A stretch of 5,821 bases of DNA, from the NCBI GenBank assembly GCA_015222855.1, contig JADFWA010000229.1, positions 1 through 5,821 of the forward strand. The letters run 5' to 3'. This DNA is from Pseudomonadota bacterium. GTDB taxonomy: Bacteria; Desulfobacterota; Syntrophia; Syntrophales; JADFWA01. Both the position numbers and the translations under genes were made by a program. The notes under the pieces are model-generated. The model had not been told where the DNA came from. It saw only the letters and a program-made list of their open reading frames with translations, and ran no database searches. How positions within the stretch are numbered: position 1 is the first letter of the stretch; each line of letters starts with the position of its first letter. Below, one piece after another: positions 1-5,787 of this stretch.

Positions 1-861
1 AGCGATCTCGCCAGGATAAGCACACTTGAGATCGCAAAGATCCAGACATCTAAAGACGGCACCAGGAAGATACTCTTTAAACTGGAGGATGGTAATTTTA
101 TTGAAAGCGTTCTTATGCCCGGGAATAAACACTGGACGTTGTGCGTATCCACGCAGGTTGGTTGCCGGATGGGGTGCAAGTTCTGCCTTACAGGCAAGTC
201 CGGTTTTAAAAGGGATCTTCTTCCTTCCGAAATAACCGGTCAGATTACAACGCTTCGCTTCGACACTTCTCTTGGGGATAATATCAAAACCATCGTTCTG
301 ATGGGGATGGGAGAACCTCTGGAGAATTATGATAATACCATTAAAGCGATAAGGATCATCACCTCCGATTATGGTCTGGCCTTTTCGAACAGAAGGATCA
401 CCCTGTCCACCTGCGGAATTGCGCCCAGAATTTATCAATTAGGGCGTGAAGTGAGTGTCAACCTTGCCGTGTCATTGAATGCCCCCAGTGATGAGACCAG
501 AAGCTTCCTTATGCCGATCAACAAAAAATACCCCCTTGAAGCGCTTATCAAGGCATGCAGGGAGTATCCGATGCCGAGACGCAGGAGGCTTACCTTTGAA
601 TATATTCTGATAGAAGGTGTAAATGCCTCAGTGGAGGATGCCAAAAGGTTGGCCGGCCTGCTTCGTGGGGTACGCTGCAAGCTCAATCTCATCCCATTTA
701 ACGAATGCCCCGAATTACCGTTCAAGACACCCGGAGAGAAAGAAATCGAGGCTTTTCGGAGTGTCCTCATCAAGCATAATTTTACCGCCACCGTTCGCGC
801 AAGCAGGGGGGGAGACATACTCGCCGCCTGCGGACAGTTGAGCGGTCGGATGGATATTTAA
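1..861 (+). CDS. rlmN: 23S rRNA (adenine2503-C2)-methyltransferase RlmN, 5'-truncated by the window edge
   Basis: Radical-SAM enzyme that methylates C2 of adenosine 2503 in 23S rRNA and, in E. coli, A37 of some tRNAs; cytoplasmic. The frame is open from base 1, so the gene enters from outside the window. 286 codons are visible, and full RlmN is about 350 residues, so roughly the first 60-70 are missing. An internal ATG at base 115 is not the start, because typical RlmN sequence (QTSKDGTRK, then a LEDG stretch) lies upstream of it. Counting from base 1: C55-x3-C59-x2-C62 is the radical-SAM [4Fe-4S] motif. C48 in LCVSTQ corresponds to E. coli C118, and C277 in AACGQL to the methyl-carrying C355. 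GMGEP, which contacts SAM, is at about bases 304-318. All residues expected for mechanism are present. The related enzyme Cfr is less likely because of the closely RlmN-like C-terminus (VRASRGGDILAACGQL). The gene ends with TAA, 85 bases before the next gene. Confidence 0.96.
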   Translation, partial: SDLARISTLEIAKIQTSKDGTRKILFKLEDGNFIESVLMPGNKHWTLCVSTQVGCRMGCKFCLTGKSGFKRDLLPSEITGQITTLRFDTSLGDNIKTIVLMGMGEPLENYDNTIKAIRIITSDYGLAFSNRRITLSTCGIAPRIYQLGREVSVNLAVSLNAPSDETRSFLMPINKKYPLEALIKACREYPMPRRRRLTFEYILIEGVNASVEDAKRLAGLLRGVRCKLNLIPFNECPELPFKTPGEKEIEAFRSVLIKHNFTATVRASRGGDILAACGQLSGRMDI

Positions 862-933
862 TATAGTAGATTTCCGGTCAAGGTTCTGGTAAAATTACTT
901 ATTCCGAAAGCGCGAAATCACAAAAACACGAAT

Positions 934-941
934 AAAGGAGG
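934..941 (+). promoter_or_regulatory. Strong Shine-Dalgarno site for the glycosyltransferase gene
   Basis: AAAGGAGG lies 5 bases before the ATG at 947 and is a near-perfect anti-16S match. It fixes this start over any internal one. The preceding 862-933 stretch contains no clear rho-independent terminator and no convincing -35/-10 pair (only an isolated TAAAAT at 890-895), so it is undecided whether this gene has its own promoter or reads through from rlmN. Confidence 0.85.
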
Positions 942-946
942 GGGAA

Positions 947-2194
947 ATGGGTGTTATCGTTGAAAATCCGGATCATGTAGGCAATGTGGATATTGTTGTC
1001 GGAATACCTTCGTATAATGAGGCCGATTCTATTTCATTTCCTACCGATGTTGCCAGTCGGGGACTGGTTGACTATTTCCCCAACAAAAAAGCGGTGATTA
1101 TCAATGTGGACAACAATTCGCAGGACGGAACGAGAGACACCTTTATGAATACCCCGACAAAAGTTCCCAAGATATATATCTCCACGCCGGAAGGGGTAAA
1201 GGGAAAAGGGAACAATTTTAAAAACCTGTTTGAAGCGGTCGTTGAACTTAATGCCAAAGCGGTGGTGGTGGTGGACGCGGATTTAAAAAGCATTACCCCT
1301 CAATGGATACAATACCTCGGCGAACCGATTTTCGCCGGTTTTAATTATGTTACCCCCATTTATGTCCGCCACAAATATGATGGTTCCATTACCAACCATA
1401 TCGCTTATCCTCTGCTGAGAACCCTTTTCGGGTTGAGGGTCAGGCAGCCTATCGGGGGAGATTTCGGCTTTTCCGGAAGAATGGCCAGGGCCTTTCTGGC
1501 AGAAAAACTCTGGAATGATAATGTCGGCAACTTCGGCATCGATATCTGGATGACCACCGTCGCCATTGCCAGGCGGTTCAGGGTATGCCAGACCTTTCTG
1601 GGGTCTCCGAAGAGCCACCGTGCCAAAGATCCGTCCAAGGATTTGGGTCCCATGTTTACGCAGGTGGTTATGACCATTTTTGATCTGATGGTTGATTTTG
1701 AATATCTCTGGAAGGATACCACAGAGAGCTGGCCGAGCAGTATCTTCGGCTTTGGCCTCGGTGTGGAGGAGAAGCCTCCATCCGTGAGTGTTAATACGGA
1801 GGCTCTTCATAAAAGTTTTACCTCCGGGTTTGAGCGATATGGAACGATATGGAAGAAGATTGTTCCACAACCGGAGTTTATAGAAATTTATAAGCTTAAA
1901 AAGACTCCCCGGAATAAATTTTATTACCCGAGTGATCTCTGGGCCAGGATTCTCTTCAGTTTTGCTATTGCTTATCGAAATGGTGAAATTCCCCCGGAGC
2001 GGGTTATTGAATCCATGATTCCCTTCTACCATTCTCGAATTTTATCCTTCGTTAATAAAACAAAACAAATGGATATAAAGGAATGTGAAGAATATTTTGA
2101 GGGTATCAACAGGGTATTCGAGGATGAAAAGTATTATCTGATAAAGCGCTGGGATGAAGCCCAGAAAAAGCTGGGGCATAAGCTGTTCAAATAA
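947..2194 (+). CDS. GT-A fold glycosyltransferase, mannosylglycerate synthase / glucosyl-3-phosphoglycerate synthase-like
   Basis: A 415-residue inverting- or retaining-type GT-A enzyme expected to move a sugar from a nucleotide-sugar to a small acceptor in the cytoplasm; no membrane segment or signal peptide is seen. Residues 16-30 (VVGIPSYNEADSI) are the family-2-style nucleotide-binding start. V-D110-A-D112 is the DxD metal site. G86-K87-G88-N89-N90 precedes it, QPIGGD is at 167-172, GID at 197-199, and K222-S-H224-R at 222-225. The order PGKG, DAD, QP(I/L)GG, GID, K.HR matches what I recall of Rhodothermus marinus mannosylglycerate synthase (GT78), where the KAHR histidine and the last DxD aspartate hold the metal. 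The helical C-terminus (about 320-410, with HSRIL at 362-366) also resembles that enzyme. GT81 GpgS/MpgS enzymes share much of this plan. Sugar and acceptor cannot be read from the sequence, so no symbol is given. It has a strong ribosome binding site and a TAA stop; a repeat element begins 5 bases later. Confidence 0.8.
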   Translation: MGVIVENPDHVGNVDIVVGIPSYNEADSISFPTDVASRGLVDYFPNKKAVIINVDNNSQDGTRDTFMNTPTKVPKIYISTPEGVKGKGNNFKNLFEAVVELNAKAVVVVDADLKSITPQWIQYLGEPIFAGFNYVTPIYVRHKYDGSITNHIAYPLLRTLFGLRVRQPIGGDFGFSGRMARAFLAEKLWNDNVGNFGIDIWMTTVAIARRFRVCQTFLGSPKSHRAKDPSKDLGPMFTQVVMTIFDLMVDFEYLWKDTTESWPSSIFGFGLGVEEKPPSVSVNTEALHKSFTSGFERYGTIWKKIVPQPEFIEIYKLKKTPRNKFYYPSDLWARILFSFAIAYRNGEIPPERVIESMIPFYHSRILSFVNKTKQMDIKECEEYFEGINRVFEDEKYYLIKRWDEAQKKLGHKLFK

Positions 2195-2198
2195 TAAC

Positions 2199-2398
2199 GT
2201 AACTACTCAAGTATGTAGGGGCGTATAGCAATACGCCCGTACCAAAGGCACAAAATACCAAAGGCACAAAGGCACAAAGAAAAAAACAGAACAGTTTAAT
2301 TAGTTCAATTGGTTTCATTTGTTTCATCGGTTAACTAATAGAACCAATTAAATCAATAGAACATGTTTACTTTGTGCCTTTGGCGTCTGAGTAGTTAC
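2199..2398. repeat. 200-bp nested inverted-repeat intergenic element (MITE- or REP-like)
   Basis: Outer ends form a perfect 11-bp inverted repeat: GTAACTACTCA at 2199-2209 and TGAGTAGTTAC at 2388-2398. Inside is a second perfect 14-bp pair: CCAAAGGCACAAAG at 2258-2271 and CTTTGTGCCTTTGG at 2370-2383. The left arm is tandemly duplicated: TACCAAAGGCACAAA occurs at 2240-2254 and 2256-2270 (period 16), followed by another GGCACAAAG at 2271-2279. The centre is an imperfect AT-rich palindrome with a perfect core (AATTGGTT 2307-2314, AACCAATT 2342-2349) and a short direct repeat GTTTCAT (2312-2318, 2321-2327). No reading frame of note lies in it. It fills nearly the whole gap between the glycosyltransferase stop and the methyltransferase ribosome binding site. 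No obvious target-site duplication is visible just outside the ends. Whether it moves, or acts as an RNA fold between the genes, cannot be told from one copy. Confidence 0.8.
2215..2242. repeat. Short hairpin repeat nested in the intergenic element
   Basis: An 8-bp perfect stem, GGGCGTAT (2219-2226) and ATACGCCC (2231-2238), with a 4-base AGCA loop. It extends by GTA (2215-2217) and TAC (2240-2242) after one G-G mismatch (2218/2239). It lies 21 bases after the glycosyltransferase stop codon. No T-tract follows, so it is not a typical rho-independent terminator. It may still protect the 3' end of the upstream mRNA. It is near-palindromic, so it would fold on either strand. Confidence 0.75.
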
Positions 2399-2403
2399 AG
2401 GGG
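2399..2403 (+). promoter_or_regulatory. Weak Shine-Dalgarno site next to the repeat end
   Basis: AGGGG ends 5 bases before the ATG at 2409 and begins immediately after the right terminal inverted repeat (ending 2398). A fold of the repeat element could therefore alter access to the ribosome binding site; this is inference from position only. Confidence 0.5.
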
Positions 2404-2408
2404 ATTGC

Positions 2409-3272
2409 ATGAAAGATAATAACAACGAATCAAAGATCGTCGAGGTCTTTACTGATGTTAACGCTCACAGATCAACCGCGGATATCATAAGAAGACATTC
2501 GACAAACCAGAATGATGTAAGAGAAATTGCATTTGAGGGACTGAACCTCAAACAGTGCAGGAATATCCTTGATCTTGGCTGCGCTTTCGGCTTTTTTACC
2601 GAGGCATTGAAGGGAAAAGTTCATCCTGAGGCTGTTGTTACCGGTGTGGACATTATCGGGAATTACGAGCCTTTATTCCTTAAAGCCTGCCAAAGAGCGG
2701 GTGTCAAAGGCTCTTTCCGTTCTTCAGGAGTATCTGTTATAAAGGATTTCAAGGACAGTTCGTTTGATCTCATACTGAGCAGTTATTCGTTGTACTTCTT
2801 CCCCGAGATGATACCGGATATATCGAGGATATTAAACAGGGATGGTTTACTTCTTACAATATCTCACGACAAACATAATATGGGGGAGCTTGTACGTTTT
2901 GCGAAAGATGCCCTCGGAAGTAACGGGATGTTAAAACAAGACACAAAACTCCCCATTGAAATCTTCATCAGCAGATTTTCCTCTGAAAATGGCCGTGAAA
3001 TCCTGTCTCCCTGGTTTGAGGACATAAGGGTGATTGACTTCAAAAATTCTCTATTCTTTCAGCCTGATGATATTTCTCCCCTCATTAAATACTTCAGATT
3101 TAAATGCCCGTTTCTTCTTTCCGAGACACCCACTGAGGCGCGGACTATTGTGAAACTGTTTGAAAACTACCTTCAGGAATCTTTTCACTATTCCCGGAAT
3201 GGTTTTAAGATTTCAAAGGGCGATACTATCTTTGTCTGTTCGAAACCTTCATATGGAAGAGGCGCTCAGTGA
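2409..3272 (+). CDS. Class I SAM-dependent methyltransferase, substrate unknown
   Basis: A 287-residue soluble protein with a Rossmann-type SAM-binding fold. Motif I is I53-L-D55-L-G57-C-A-F-G61, the glycine-rich SAM loop. D81 at the end of VTGVD is the acidic residue expected to bind the ribose hydroxyls. FDLILSSYSLYFF (119-131) is the strand-4 / post-motif region, followed by ISRILNRDGLLLTISH (138-153), typical of the strand-5 segment of small-molecule or ubiquinone/tocopherol-type methyltransferases. Residues from about 160 to the end form a family-specific part that I do not recognise and that probably shapes the acceptor site. No membrane segment is seen. The stop overlaps the next gene's start by 4 bases (GTGA), which implies translational coupling with the Nudix protein. 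The ATG is supported by AGGGG upstream. Substrate class (metabolite, lipid, glycoside or protein) cannot be assigned. Confidence 0.88.
   Translation: MKDNNNESKIVEVFTDVNAHRSTADIIRRHSTNQNDVREIAFEGLNLKQCRNILDLGCAFGFFTEALKGKVHPEAVVTGVDIIGNYEPLFLKACQRAGVKGSFRSSGVSVIKDFKDSSFDLILSSYSLYFFPEMIPDISRILNRDGLLLTISHDKHNMGELVRFAKDALGSNGMLKQDTKLPIEIFISRFSSENGREILSPWFEDIRVIDFKNSLFFQPDDISPLIKYFRFKCPFLLSETPTEARTIVKLFENYLQESFHYSRNGFKISKGDTIFVCSKPSYGRGAQ
3255..3272 (+). promoter_or_regulatory. Translational coupling junction: Shine-Dalgarno site plus GTGA stop/start overlap
   Basis: GGAAGAGG (3255-3262) precedes a GTG start at 3269 by 6 bases, and the TGA stop of the upstream methyltransferase (3270-3272) overlaps it. 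This decides the rare GTG start for the Nudix gene: the Zn-ribbon cysteines begin at residue 9, so a later start would lose them. Confidence 0.75.
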
Positions 3273-4279
3273 AGCAAGGGAAAAGACTATTCTGTCCATA
3301 TTGCGGAAACAGGATTACAAAAGAGTATGAAGAGGATATTCTTCGGGACTTTTGTGAAATCTGCAGCGTCTTTTTTTACGATAATCCCCTGCCCGTTATT
3401 TCAGCTATACTTGAGGAAGACCGGAAGATTCTCCTCGTCAAGAGGGGGAATAAACCTTACAAAGGGAAATGGTGTCTTCCCTCGGGTTTTGCTGAAACTG
3501 ATGAAAGTATTGAAGATGCGGCGCTAAGGGAACTGGAAGAGGAGACGGGGATAAAAGGGAGGATAGTAAGCCTTGTTGATGTGGATTCCTGCAGCAATTA
3601 TTTTTACGGGGATCTTATTTTCCTGACGTTTGAAGTGATACGAATCGGAGGTGAACTTTCGCCGGGCAGTGATACGGTTGGAGTAAAATATTATCCTGTT
3701 GATAAGACGCCCCGTCTTGCATTCGGTTCAAACACGAAGGCGATTAATGCTTATATTAAAAACAAATCAGATTACTGGGCCATTGTCGATTCATTCGCAC
3801 TTGCCGTAGATGAGAGTCAATCCCTGGAGAAAAAGAAAGCCCTCCTTTCCAATAGACTTGTTGATGTGATTCAGGAAAACGCGGGAACCATTGTCCATAA
3901 TTGGCTGAAAGATATTACAACAAACAGGTCAACTCCCAAGTATCAATCTTTTGATAAAGGGAAGCTCTTTGAAAGATCCCATATAATTCTATCACAATTC
4001 AGTAAATGGCTTGGAGGAGTTTACACGGATAAGGATGTAAGAGATTACTATATTGGGCTTGGGAAAGAAAAGAGAAAAGAGAAATTTAAATTGCATGAGG
4101 TTTTGAGTGCCTTGAGTTTGTTACGAAAGCACATCTGGGAGTTTGCCCTCTCTCATGGTATTTCGAAAAAAACCCTTGATATTTATATGGCTTTTGAGCT
4201 TGACAGGAGAATTATGATATTCTTTGACAGGGTGACATTTTACACGACACAAGGCTACCTGGACAAACCCAAATCTTGA
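3269..4279 (+). CDS. Zinc-ribbon Nudix hydrolase fused to a helical (RsbRD_N-like) C-terminal domain
   Basis: A 336-residue cytoplasmic protein in three parts. Residues 9-32 are a zinc ribbon with C9-x2-C12 and C29-x2-C32. Residues about 42-150 are a Nudix domain with a complete Nudix box from G73 to I95 (G-x5-E-x7-REL-EEETGI; R87, E88, E91 and E92 in the catalytic helix). It should therefore be able to cleave a nucleoside diphosphate linked to some group X, with Mg2+. The ribbon plus Nudix order recalls NudC-type NADH pyrophosphatases, but the SQPWPFPxS motif that follows the box in NudC is absent, so NADH or RNA decapping activity should not be assumed. Residues about 185-330 are predicted all-helical (LLSNRLVDVIQENAGTIVHN; SQFSKWL; RKHIWEFALSHG) and resemble RsbRD N-terminal or related sensor-partner helical domains. 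That assignment is from memory and moderate. The length, well over a bare Nudix (about 150), reflects this fusion. The GTG start overlaps the methyltransferase stop. Confidence 0.85.
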   Translation: MKQGKRLFCPYCGNRITKEYEEDILRDFCEICSVFFYDNPLPVISAILEEDRKILLVKRGNKPYKGKWCLPSGFAETDESIEDAALRELEEETGIKGRIVSLVDVDSCSNYFYGDLIFLTFEVIRIGGELSPGSDTVGVKYYPVDKTPRLAFGSNTKAINAYIKNKSDYWAIVDSFALAVDESQSLEKKKALLSNRLVDVIQENAGTIVHNWLKDITTNRSTPKYQSFDKGKLFERSHIILSQFSKWLGGVYTDKDVRDYYIGLGKEKRKEKFKLHEVLSALSLLRKHIWEFALSHGISKKTLDIYMAFELDRRIMIFFDRVTFYTTQGYLDKPKS

Positions 4280-4388
4280 GGCACAGAGGCACATAGAGAT
4301 ATCAAATATCAAAATGCAAAATTTAAAAGTAAAATGATTTTTAATTTTGATATTTGATATTTAAATTTTCTTCTTCCTTTGTGCTTCT
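4280..4388. repeat. AT-rich palindromic intergenic element with GGCACA-type ends
   Basis: A perfect 17-bp inverted repeat, ATATCAAATATCAAAAT (4299-4315) and ATTTTGATATTTGATAT (4344-4360), surrounds a 28-base AT-rich centre. On its left are two tandem 8-mers, GGCACAGA (4280-4287) and GGCACATA (4288-4295). On its right is CCTTTGTGCTTCT (4376-4388), an imperfect inverse of them. The left end directly abuts the TGA stop of the Nudix gene. The long stem could act as a weak transcript end or mRNA-protecting structure, but the stem is A/T-only apart from a few G-C pairs, and no GC-rich stem plus T-run terminator is present. The remaining gap, 4389-4422, is AT-rich with no clear promoter or Shine-Dalgarno match. 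Confidence 0.75.
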
Positions 4389-4422
4389 ACCACATATGCA
4401 AAATCTATTTACTGAATAATTC

Positions 4423-5787
4423 ATGAAAAATGTTTCAAATTTGCCCCCATTTGTCCGGTTTGCGTTAATTCCCCTTTTTCTCTTAATAACCTCAGGGTGT
4501 GCCTCCAAAGAAAAACTGTACTATGCTGCCCCCGGCCTTCTTCCGGAAACAGAGCAAAATATGAAGACCGCCGGTTTCTGGATCAGTCACCACCCTTTCC
4601 CGGACAAAATAATTCTCACCAAAAAAGAAATAAGGACACTGAATCTGCATATTGAGGATGAGTTGGAATTAACGAAAGATATTACGAAGATTCCTTCTCC
4701 ATTTTCGGATGAGGAACTGCTTCTCTCCCTGGAAGAATCTATAAATCGTTTTCACAAAGAAAAACTTTATCTGAAAGACGGCAGCAGAGTCCCCCCGCTT
4801 TTTTATAGAAAAATGAAAGAAAATATGAACCTTGACAGGATTCCTTCTAAGGCAAAAATACGGTTTGGCCTTATTGTTCATTATGCCGACCAGCGCGTTT
4901 TCCCCACGAAAGAAGGTCTGTACGCTAAACCGAAGGATATTGACTTTGATGAACTGCAGAACAGCGCCCTCGATATCGGGACACCTTTGGCTGTTTTGCA
5001 TACAAGTTCAGACGGCAGATGGTATTATGTTATTGATCCACTGGATTCCGGCTGGGTGGAGGTGGAGAGGGTTGCATTATGCAGTTTGGAAGAATTGAAA
5101 GAGTTTATTAACTCACCATCCTTCGTAGTGATTACGAAATCAAAAGCGGCAGTTTTCCTGAATTCCTCCATGACTGAATATCATGATTATATGAGAATGG
5201 GGGTAAAGCTTCCTCTCTACAAAAGAACGGGTTCCGGGATAGTTCAGGTCATTCTGCCCTTTCGCGAAACAGATGGAACGCTGTCTCATAAAACAGGTTA
5301 TATTAGAAAAGAAGAGATTAATAGAGGATATCTGTCTTATACCGCGCGCATCATTCTTCAACAGGCCTTTGAGCTGCTCAATGAGCCCTATGGCTGGGGA
5401 GGAATGTACGGTGAGCAGGATTGTTCCCGGTTTATCCAGGAAGTCTTTGCAACTGTCGGGATATTTTTACCGAGAAACTCTTCAAAACAGGCTCAGGTCG
5501 GTTTTTTGGTGGGTGAATATTCAGGAGATACACCGGAAGAGATTAAACTTGAAACTCTTGCCGGGGAAGCGATCGGCGGAATTACGCTCTTGAAATTGAG
5601 AGGTCATATAATGTTGTTTCTTGGGACGGTGAATGGTCGCCCCTATGCGATTCATGATATTTGGGCTTACAGAGATAAAGCCTGGTGGGGGGATATCGTT
5701 CGTGTAGTAAACCGCGTAGCCGTAACGGACCTTTCATTGGGAAAAGGTTCGAAAAAAGGATCTCTTCTCGAAAGGCTGTATATAATC
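4423..5787 (+). CDS. SH3b-NlpC/P60 peptidoglycan endopeptidase lipoprotein (DvLysin-like), 3' end missing
   Basis: A cell-wall hydrolase predicted to cut between gamma-D-glutamyl and diamino acid in peptide stems and to act in the periplasm as a lipid-anchored protein. A signal peptide (hydrophobic 11-22) ends in T-S-G-C26, a lipobox with an atypical T at -3. Next come an N-terminal stabilising region (about 35-140), a first SH3b domain (about 145-215, with GRWYYV and SGWVE), a second (about 230-300), and an NlpC/P60 domain from about 305. Catalytic residues visible are C334 in DCSRF, H395 in RGHIMLF and H411 in YAIHDIW, the Cys-His-His triad of the family. This order matches the Desulfovibrio vulgaris lysin type (N_NLPC_P60, SH3b1, SH3b2, NLPC_P60). 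There is no clear ribosome binding site before the ATG at 4423. Genuine sequence stops after codon 455; the following six codons and TGA are adapter. Only a few C-terminal residues are probably lost. Confidence 0.9.

Noticed and set aside
435..818. A 127-codon minus-strand open frame inside rlmN
   Set aside because: It overlaps highly conserved RlmN coding sequence and has no family-like features.
115..861. Treating the ATG at 115 as the true rlmN start
   Set aside because: The same frame is open back to base 1 and encodes conserved RlmN residues before the ATG. The gene is truncated by the window, not short.
862..946. Promoter for the glycosyltransferase gene
   Set aside because: A TAAAAT at 890-895 has no acceptable -35 partner at normal spacing, which is too weak to list.
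1283..2032. A 249-codon open frame on the minus strand opposite the glycosyltransferase
   Set aside because: It is wholly antisense to a well-supported gene with conserved GT motifs. Its translation shows no recognisable domain, and no convincing ribosome binding site was seen. It is a shadow of codon bias.
2219..2238. Rho-independent terminator after the glycosyltransferase
   Set aside because: The stem is good, but it is followed by GTACCAAAGG rather than a T-run, and on the other strand no T-run follows either.
2199..2398. CRISPR array or tandem-repeat locus
   Set aside because: The direct repeats are few and adjacent (15 bases at a 16-base period) without spacers, and the symmetry is inverted rather than direct.
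3269..4279. Assignment as NudC (NADH pyrophosphatase / RNA deNADding enzyme)
   Set aside because: The zinc ribbon and Nudix box are present, but the downstream SQPWPFPxS motif is absent and the C-terminal half is unrelated.
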